Shown here one piece after another: positions 56,953-64,000 of a stretch of 64,000 nt of DNA. A program made the position numbers and the translations under genes. The stretch is from positions 13,852,346 to 13,916,345 of the forward strand of contig CM036215.1 of the NCBI GenBank assembly GCA_020631735.1, in the 5' to 3' direction. The notes under the pieces are model-generated. The model saw nothing but the letters and a program-made list of their open reading frames with translations. It was not told where the DNA came from and ran no database searches. The DNA is from Saccharum officinarum. Its lineage: Eukaryota > Streptophyta > Magnoliopsida > Poales > Poaceae. Within the stretch, counting starts at the first letter, position 1. Each line of letters starts with the position of its first letter.

Positions 56953-57363
56953 TTACTTCATGTATATATGCCCTTCCCTGCAGCTTGATATTACTTGCAG
57001 TATGTTGAAGGGACCTGTAATGGCTTTTGAAATTACTTCATGTACACGCAATTGTTAATTAGCAGTTGCTAATTAATTTGATGTGCATGTATTATGTATA
57101 TAAGACCATGGCATTGAGATTTTTTTTTCAATTCATCGTGATGAACCCCCCATCACAGACGCGTATAGGCAAAACACGTCTGTCATGACGCCTCACGAAC
57201 ATATTGTTGAATTTGTGTGCGATGAGTTAAATGCAAAGCATTCGTGCTTTAGCCGAGTCCTTCAATTATATTCTAGTCTAATTTGTGTGTGATGACAAGA
57301 TGAATTGTGTCCGATATGGCAAAATAAATTGTGAGTTGTTATTTGGATCAGACCTCAGCTCTG
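56953..57363. other. AT-rich intergenic DNA, no gene
   Basis: It contains a palindrome TAATTAGCAGTTGCTAATTA at 57056-57075 and a CGTGATGA/CATCACAGACG-type text at 57137-57215 that resembles fragments of grass CACTA or MITE termini. Nothing firm can be assigned. Confidence 0.4.
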
Positions 57364-58639
57364 TGTTATGGAATTGTGTTTAAACGGATTGGTCAAATGT
57401 GGTCTCAAGAGAGAATAACTAGTGTTTTCAGAAAGTTGGCATTATATGAACAGACGAGGCTATCTTAGGCATTTATCTTTTCGGAAATATTGTGGTCAGG
57501 GCGTCCGGACGTCCCGTTCGTGAGCCGCGACACCAGTCCAGTGGCTCAACAGTCATATCCTCTCGTCCACTCGCCTCTAATCGTAGCCTGTTGTCTCCAT
57601 TCTCCAAAAGGCTCTCCACTGCAGTGCCGCAACCGTGCTCCATCACGACCGCGCTCCGCGGCGCCTCCTCGTTGTTCTCCACGGCGTCCTTAGGCCCGCC
57701 GGCCGGCATCTCCACCGCCAGAGCGCGGCCACCCGCCTTCCTCCATCTCCATCGAGCCTCTTGTCCATCGTAACCTTCTCCAGCGCGCGAACCGTCTTCT
57801 CCACCAGAGCGGTGACAGCTCGTGCCATATCTGTCACGGCCTTCTCCTCCGGAGTGGCGAGCTCTACACCAGTAAACTCCACATGCTGACGAGCCACGAT
57901 TCTCCCACGCAGCAAGGAGATGTTGCGCTGAAATTGCATGTTGCAAAAGTATGTTTCAAGTGTTTCATTTGGATGTTACAAAAATAGATTAAGATGTTGC
58001 ACATGTTGCAACCATTGTACACGTATGTTGCAAGAGTTTGTTCAAAATGTTTCATTGTTTCAGACGTATGTTGCAAGTGTCTTATCTGGTTGTTGCAAAA
58101 GTAGATCTGGATGTTGCATATATATGCATGTTGCAAGCGTATTTTTCAAATATTTTAGGTGTCTCATACGTATGTTGCTAGTGTTTTATCTGCACGTTGC
58201 ATATGTTTGTAATGGCTACACACGTGTCTTCAAGTTTTTTCTGGTGTTTTACAAGTATTTTAGACGTATGTTGCAAGTGTTTCAGTTGTTTCAGATGTAT
58301 GTTGCAAGTGTTTTATATGGATGTTGCAAAAATAGATCTGGTGTTACACATGTTTCAATGGGATCCACCTGCCACAGCCGTCCGTCTCAGCTGCTAGGGC
58401 GCCACTGTGGGTTACCGTACGGGCGCCTGAGGCCAGCAGACGCATCCGCGATGCGCATCCACAAGCAGGGCAGGTGACTGGGACCCACACAGGCGCGGGT
58501 GAGGGCGGTCAGGCGAAGCAGAGCGAGCGCGATGATAGGGCGGGAAGCAGCGTGGGGTCCATGTGATGGGGCGCACGAAAACAGGCATCTCCACTTCTTA
58601 CGCACGTGGCACCGTCCAACTCTAGCGCTCCGGAACAGA
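57364..58639 (+). repeat. Left copy of a 1.3 kb direct repeat
   Basis: It matches 60122-61426 from TGTTATGGAATTGTGTTTAA to CGCTCCGGAACAGA. A GC-rich half (57480-57910) is followed by a half made of diverged units of ATGTTGCAAGTGTTT (57935-58340), then a CG-rich end. It has no protein family; the long ORFs in both halves are artefacts of composition. Transposon class not determined. Confidence 0.75.
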
Positions 58640-60121
58640 CGTATGGTGAGATGGGATAAACCTTCTGAGCAAAGGAGAAAAAGGTATGGTGAGATGGGAT
58701 CACCTTGCCTAATACCCCGAGAAGGCCTGAAGGAATTTGTCAGTGTCCCGTTAACTCTGATGGAAAAGGAAACTGAACTAACACGCCTCATGACCAAGTT
58801 CACAAAGTCCGAGTGGAATCCCAACCTCAGCATGATGCCTTTCAAATATGCCCACTCCACTCGATCATAGACTTTTGCCATGTCCAGCTTGATAGCACAA
58901 GCGCCGGTCTTCCCCTTCTTTCTCTTTAGATAGTAAATACATTCATAAGCGATGAGCACGTTATCAGTGATAAGACGGCCCGGCACAAAGGCGCTTTGTT
59001 CCTCCGCAACAATTTCGTCCAGGAACTCCCTCAATCTCAGTGCTAAAACCTTTGAGCAGATCTTGTAAAGGACATTGCACAACGTTATTGGTCTAAATTC
59101 CTTCATCGTTTGAGGGTTTCTAGTCTTGGGGATCAGCACAATAGTTGTGTGATTTACCTCAGCCGGTAGCACCCCTCCATTGAGAAAGCGAAGCACCACT
59201 GAGGTGATACCCGCTCCCATGAGGTCCCAGTGCAGCTGATAAAACCCGGCTGTGAACCTGTCCGGTCCAGGGGCCTTGCACCCATCATCGAGAGAGCACG
59301 CTCCACCTCCACTGCTGTATAAGGCCTAGTGAGTCTCTCGTTCATTGCTTCAGTAACTTTCATAGGAACATGTTCCAAAATCAGCTCTGGATTAAGATCT
59401 TCCTGAGCTGAGAAAAGATCTGTATAGAAGTCAGTCGCCACTGCTTCCATGTCTTCCTGTGTTACAGCAACAGTACCCTCATCACGCCGAAGTGACTTGA
59501 TAGCGTTTCGCTTAGCTCTCGCTCTCGATTTGGCCTGGAAAAGTGATGTATTCCGATCACCATCTTTGAGCCAATCCATCCTAGATCTCTGTTTCTCCAT
59601 CACCTCTTCCCGTGATAATATTTTAGAGATTCTTGACATGAGCTGTTTTTCCTTCCGGGACGGACCAGAGCCGATCGACCGCCCCCGCTCATCCTCCAAC
59701 TCAGCGCGCAAGGAGGCCAATGACTTCCTGACCGAGCCGAAGACATCCCGATCCCAGTCCTGGAGGGTGCTCTGAATTTCTTTCAGTTTGCACTGCATCT
59801 CCCCAAGCCCCTCATTTCCTGAGTTCGGTCCCCAAGCATCGCGGATGAGTGCCAAATAGGATGGGTCACGCTGCCACATATTTTCATAGCGAAAATTCTT
59901 CTTCCTCCGTCTGTTCCTTGTGGAATTCTCAATGCACTCAGCAACCAGACAACAGTGATCTGATATTGTTGTTTGGACATGCCAAATCTTCACTTCCCTG
60001 AAAAGGTCCAGAAAGGAATCAGTCGCCAGGCCCCTATCCAATCTCACCTTAATATTGTGATGTTCATCTTGCCGATTATCCCAGGTGTATGGTAATCCGA
60101 TGAATCCCAATCGGACCTCCG
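58640..60121 (-). pseudogene. LINE (L1-type) fragment: endonuclease end and reverse transcriptase
   Basis: From right to left: LGFIGLPYTWDNRQDE and TISDHCCLV (last motifs of the AP-type endonuclease), KNFRYENMWQRDPSY, RMDWLKDGDRNTSLFQAKSR, a frameshift near 59270, then HTTIVLIPKTRNPQTMKEFR, ITLCNVLYKICSKVLALRLR, SAFVPGRLITDNVLIAYE, IKLDMAKVYDRVEWAYLK and GIRQGDPISPYLFLLC. It stops before the catalytic ADD motif, so both ends are missing. It lies exactly between the two copies of the 1.3 kb repeat. Confidence 0.88.
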
Positions 60122-61426
60122 TGTCATGGAATTGTGTTTAAACGGAATGGTCAAATGTGGTCTCAAGAGAGATTAACTAGTGTTTTTAGAAAGTTGGCAT
60201 TATATGAACAAACGAGGCTATCTTAGGCATTTATATTTTCGGAAATTCTATGGACAGGGCGTTTGATCGTCCGGACATTCCCATTCGTGTTCCCATTCGC
60301 AAGCCGAGACACTATCTCAACAGTGGTATCCACTTGTCCACTCGTCTCTAACCATAGTCTGTTTCCTCTATTCTCCAAAAGACTCTCCACCGCAGTGCCG
60401 CAACTGTGCTCCACCACGACCGCGCTCTGCCGTGCCGCCTAGTTGTTCTTCATGACGTCCTTGGGCCCGCCGGCCAGCATCTCCACCGCGCTCCATCTCC
60501 ATCGCGCCTCCTGCCCGCCGCGACCTTCTCCAGCGCGTGGACCACTTTCTCCATCGGAGTGGTGACATCTCGTGCCAAATCTACCATGGCATTCTCTACC
60601 GGAGCAACAAACTCTGCGCCACCAGCGAGCTCTGCACCGGTGAACTCCACGTGCTGAGGAGCCTCGATTCTCCCACGCAACAAGAAGATGTTGCGCTGAA
60701 AGTACATGTTGCAAAAGTATGTTTCAAGTGTTTCAAATGTTTCAGAGGTATGTTACAAGTGTTTCAAATGGATGTTGCAAAAATAGATTTGGATGTTGCA
60801 CATGTTGCAATCGCTATACACGTATGTTGCAAGAGTTTGTTCAAATTTTTTCATCTATTTTAGACGTATGTTGCAATTGTCTTATCTGGATGTTGCAAAA
60901 GTAGATCTATATGTTGCATATATAAGCATGTTGCCAGCGTATGTTTCAAGTGTTTCAGGTGTTTTATATATATGTTGCAAGTGTTTTATGTGGACGTTGC
61001 ATATGTTTGCAATGGCTACACACGTGTTTTTAAGTTTTTTCTAGTGTTTTGCAAGTGTTTTAGATGTATGTTGCAAACGTTTCAGTTGTTTCGGACGTAT
61101 ATTGCAAGTGTTTTTATATGGATGCTGGGAAAGTAGATCTGGTGTTGTATATGTTACAATGAGACCCACCTGCTGCAGCCGCCCGCCTCAGTTGCTGGGG
61201 CACCGCCGTGGCTCACCGTACGGGTGCCTGAGGCCAGCAGACGCATTCGCAATGCGCATCCACAAGTGGGGCATGTGACTAGGACCCACGTAGGTGCGGG
61301 CGCGCGGCGGTCAGGCGAAGCAGAGCGAGCGCAATAGCGTGGGGTCCATGCGGTGGAGCACACAAAAACAGGTGTCTCCGCTTCTTACGCGCGCGGCACT
61401 GTCCGACTCTAACGCTCTGGAACAGA
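60122..61426 (+). repeat. Right copy of the 1.3 kb direct repeat
   Basis: 1305 bp, same orientation as 57364-58639, with many substitutions and small indels. It includes the ATGTTGCAAGTGTTT block at 60705-61110. Confidence 0.75.
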
Positions 61427-61898
61427 AGTCCGGGCGCTGCAAGTCTGTTATATTTTTTATTAATACAATACGATTGTCGTTTTTGTTTTAAAAATAGCAA
61501 TACTACATATCAAAGAGATAAATCAAGATCGAATATTGAACAAGAGGGGAAAGGTATACTCCCTAGTCCCACTTGTATTCTAAAATCTGAATTGAACTGG
61601 ACGTCTGGACGAAGGGCCTGCTAGGCTGCTACCATATTTCACTCCAGTTTTGGTTGGGTCCAATGAAATATGTAAACACAAGATTTATTTCGAGCTCTTT
61701 CATCTCTTTATTTATGCGTTTAACGAAGGATATAAGACGGCATATAGATCGAAGTGACATATGAGCTTTACACTACCAGACCCTATATAATTAGGCATAG
61801 ATCTTTCTCAAATCAAGCACTGCGATTTAGTAAAATATGCATGGGACAAATCAGCATGAACACTATTCAAAGCCAAAAGCACTACCACACACCATGCA
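61427..61898. other. Intergenic, no gene seen
   Basis: AT-rich single-copy-looking DNA. There is no coding signal on either strand. Confidence 0.5.
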
Positions 61899-62150
61899 TG
61901 GCTGTGTTTAGTTGTGTAAAAAGGTGTAAAAAGGTGTAAAAAAAAGTATTGTAGCACGTTTTGGCTTTATTTGGTAAATAGTGTCCAATCGTTGACTAAT
62001 TAGGTTCAAAAACGTTCGTCTCGCAAAGTATAACCAAGCTGTACAATTAGTTTTTTATTTCATCTACATTTAGTACTCCATGCATGTATCTCAAGTTTGA
62101 TGTGACGAGAATCTTTTGTTTGCACAGTACTTTTTTTTTTTGAGGAAGTA
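61899..62150 (+). mobile_element. MITE-like fragment
   Basis: GGCTGTGTTTAGTTG, AATCGTTGACTAATTAGGTT, ACGTTCGTCTCGCAAAGTAT and TTTGATGTGACGAGAATCTT follow in the order seen in a very common grass MITE family. The right terminal repeat is not evident, so it may be truncated. Class not determined. Confidence 0.5.
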
Positions 62151-62479
62151 AATGCAGCCCATATATCATGTCACAAGCACATTGATTGTAAGTTATTACG
62201 ATGAAGAACATGCATAGTGCCAGAACGGTTCAATCCATTCCATCCAAAGGAATACCATGGTGTTATGATCTGATGATCTGACAACAAGCTGATCGATCAT
62301 GAAAGATATGACCAGGCGACCAACAAGTGCAGCCTGGACGACCCAATCTGAAGGTAACGTTCGCTTCTGTGGGCCGACCTGGCTGGAAACTTCATCTCGT
62401 TCTCAAAACGAGTGCTGCTGCTGCTCTCGGGAGCGTCCGTGTCCCCCCTCCCCCAGCTGCACGGCCTTAAAGCGAAAGT

Positions 62480-62947
62480 TCAGCTGTCCCTGGCTCCCTG
62501 CTCCTCCACAACAACGACGCGGCGCCGCAATTCAACCGTCCCGTCCTCGGAGACAAACACCCTCTGGCCTCGTGAGTCGAGCAGCACGGCGACGTCGTCT
62601 TCCCCGCCGCCGATGCTCGCGGTGAAGGCGGTGAGGCGCGCGCTGAAGTCGCCTGGCCCCTTGGTGATCCGGGCGGTGACGGTGGCCTCGATGGAGCGCT
62701 TGAGGTGCGCGAACCTGACCTCCACCGTGCTGCGCTTGCTTGACAGCACCTCTGTCAGGGCATAGCTAACTTTGCCTCTGTAAGAAAGGTTTCGGTATCC
62801 AGTGACTTCCAAGCACAAAATATCATCATCTTCAGATGAGGATGAGCTCCCTTTGCCCTGCTGCTTCACCTTGAGGTCAATCTCGAAAACAGGCTCGTCC
62901 CACAGCAGGATCGCGCGGCTAGGGCCTGTGAGTTCCAAGAGTGAATC
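62480..62947 (-). CDS. DUF6598 protein, last exon
   Basis: The exon begins after a 3' splice site (GCATGCAG at 62948-62955) and encodes about 155 residues to the TGA at 62480-62482. It contains DSLLELTGPSRAILLWDEPV, FEIDLKVK, a Ser/Asp/Glu loop, CLEVTGYRNLSYRG, VEVRFAHLKRSIEATVTARI and DFSARLTAFTA. This matches the C-terminal part of DUF6598 proteins, a family of unknown function best known in grasses. The frame is intact. It pairs with the exon at 63115-63330. Confidence 0.78.
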   Translation of the reverse strand, partial: DSLLELTGPSRAILLWDEPVFEIDLKVKQQGKGSSSSSEDDDILCLEVTGYRNLSYRGKVSYALTEVLSSKRSTVEVRFAHLKRSIEATVTARITKGPGDFSARLTAFTASIGGGEDDVAVLLDSRGQRVFVSEDGTVELRRRVVVVEEQGARDS

Positions 62948-63114
62948 CTGCATGCACGCACGCACGAATTAAAGGTCAGTGAATTTCAAGTGCCTTTAGG
63001 ATCACCACCATTCCTTTTTGCTATTATTACAGTACTTATTTCATTCATCTGCAGAGGTGCATTATAGTAGAAGAGCTGAGTGAGATGTTTGCACGTGCCT
63101 GAGACGAGGTGAGG

Positions 63115-63330
63115 GTCTGGCACACTGGTTCCTTCCTCGACGGAAGAGGTAGTTGCGTTTGTGATCCAGGGAATCGCGCACGGCGACATCACCATAGACA
63201 TCCAATGGCCATTGGAGGCCACCTTTGATCTCAGTCACCTTGACGAAGTAGACCTCCATAGTGTCGCAAGGCCCAGCAGAGGTTGGCAGCACTAGTGGTC
63301 CGTCTGTGTAGCGCATAGGACCATACGGCG
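63115..63330 (-). CDS. DUF6598 protein, upstream exon
   Basis: After a pyrimidine-rich 3' splice site (TTTTTTCAG, 63331-63339) the reading is PYGPMRYTDGPLVLP, MEVYFVKVTEIKGGLQWPLD, VYGDVAVRDSLDHKRNYLF and RRGRNQC, the usual start of the DUF6598 domain. The 5' splice site is not certain; the family text ends near 63115 and the intron runs to 62948. There is no stop or frameshift within it. The first exon was not recognised and may lie right of the window. Confidence 0.72.
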
Positions 63331-63339
63331 CTGAAAAAA

Positions 63340-64000
63340 AAAAAGAAACAGGGCAAGTATTTGTCAGTCCAGTGAGTCATGCATCATGTGGGACTAAAAT
63401 ACATTGCTGTTGTTCTTCTGTCTATGCACATTTGATATGGGACTAAAGAGGCAAATTTGATAAGGGTTTGAAAAACCAACACATGATTTCAGCAAGTGTG
63501 GTCATTTTGATTAGATCCTGCGTCACAGCTTTTGTAGTTTTTGAAATTAAAATTCTTCTTAGAACGATATTTTAAGTATTCGATCAAGCTGTTGAGCCTC
63601 AAAATGATTTCCACAAATCTAAAAAGGACATCTAAATTGTTTGTATGGAAATTAATATTTTATCATGTAAATTATGAGTTTACGTGCTTAAGTAAAGTCT
63701 AGAGTTCCTTAATGAAGAACATGCTAAAAGTTAGGTTTTAACTTGAAAGAAATTTTAAGGCACTCAAAATAAGCTAAATTTTTTGTAGGCATTAAAGATA
63801 ACGCACAATATGGCATGTGATGCATACATATGAATTATGGCCGTTTAAGGAATTTTGAGAGTGCTCTAAATTTAATTACTTAAATAAACATTGCAAAACG
63901 TTAATATATGAGTTATGGCAGAAGCTATACATATTAGTTGGTCTTCTTTTTAGATAATTTTTATGTCTTGATGTTTAAACAATGGTACGAGTGATGCTTC
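63340..64000 (-). other. Intron or upstream DNA of the DUF6598 gene
   Basis: AT-rich, with no exon I can support. Probably the intron before the 63115-63330 exon. Confidence 0.45.

Noticed and set aside
57938..58477. 179-codon Cys-rich ORF as a secreted peptide
   Set aside because: It is the translation of diverged ATGTTGCAAGTGTTT units, also seen in the second repeat copy with other frame breaks.
57364..61426. A true LTR retrotransposon with 1.3 kb LTRs
   Set aside because: The copies begin TG and can be ended at CA, but no target-site duplication, primer site or polypurine tract was found.
1..64000. tRNA, rRNA or microRNA genes
   Set aside because: I looked for tRNA-like boxes and rRNA text and recognised none. 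The tRNA-like matches are retroelement primer sites.

Overview
This window is plant nuclear DNA, almost certainly from a grass (Poaceae, probably panicoid). The evidence is the set of families: SIRE/Maximus-type Copia elements, Athila-like Gypsy elements with a tRNA-Asp primer site, a CACTA (En/Spm) transposon, a plant L1-type LINE, Helitron-like termini, and one DUF6598 gene, a family I know mainly from grasses. Almost everything is transposable-element DNA. Only the right-most 1.5 kb looks like an ordinary chromosomal gene.

Layout. The CACTA transposon ends at 51516. Its transposase gene runs on the minus strand and appears in three blocks, 49228-50900, 47100-47402 and 30526-32078. These blocks are separated by, and on the left cut off by, younger insertions, so positions 1-51516 can be read as one nest. 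On the left an Athila-like element (5' LTR 29075-30525, minus) sits in the CACTA gene. A second Athila-like element (5' LTR 22539-24225, minus) sits in the ORF1-like gene of the first. A SIRE element (plus, 3' LTR 17390-18982) sits in that one, and it carries two further SIRE elements (1-6399 and 9315-13675). On the right a non-autonomous element (32079-47099, plus, primer site but no pol) is inserted in the CACTA gene. Its 5' LTR holds two giant solo LTRs of one family, head to head and 49 bp apart (32337-36949 and 36999-41982). Another solo-LTR-like insert lies at 47408-49222. Most of these insertions have recognisable target-site duplications.

Right of the CACTA end is a gene-like GC-rich exon region, then a complete small LTR retrotransposon (53025-56614, TSD TAAAT), then a Helitron-type 3' terminus at 56952. 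The small retrotransposon has captured a coding fragment of pyruvate decarboxylase, fused in frame behind its own N-terminal ORF, together with rearranged pieces of a chromovirus pol. This is the most interesting object in the window, comparable to maize Bs1. Then come two direct copies of a 1.3 kb repeat around a truncated LINE (57364-61426), a short MITE-like stretch, and on the minus strand the last two exons of a DUF6598 gene (62480-63330).

None of the transposon genes looks able to make a full protein. Premature stops are mostly transitions, and many are CAG to TAG, as expected for long-methylated, silenced elements. All family assignments come from reading motifs; no database search was run.
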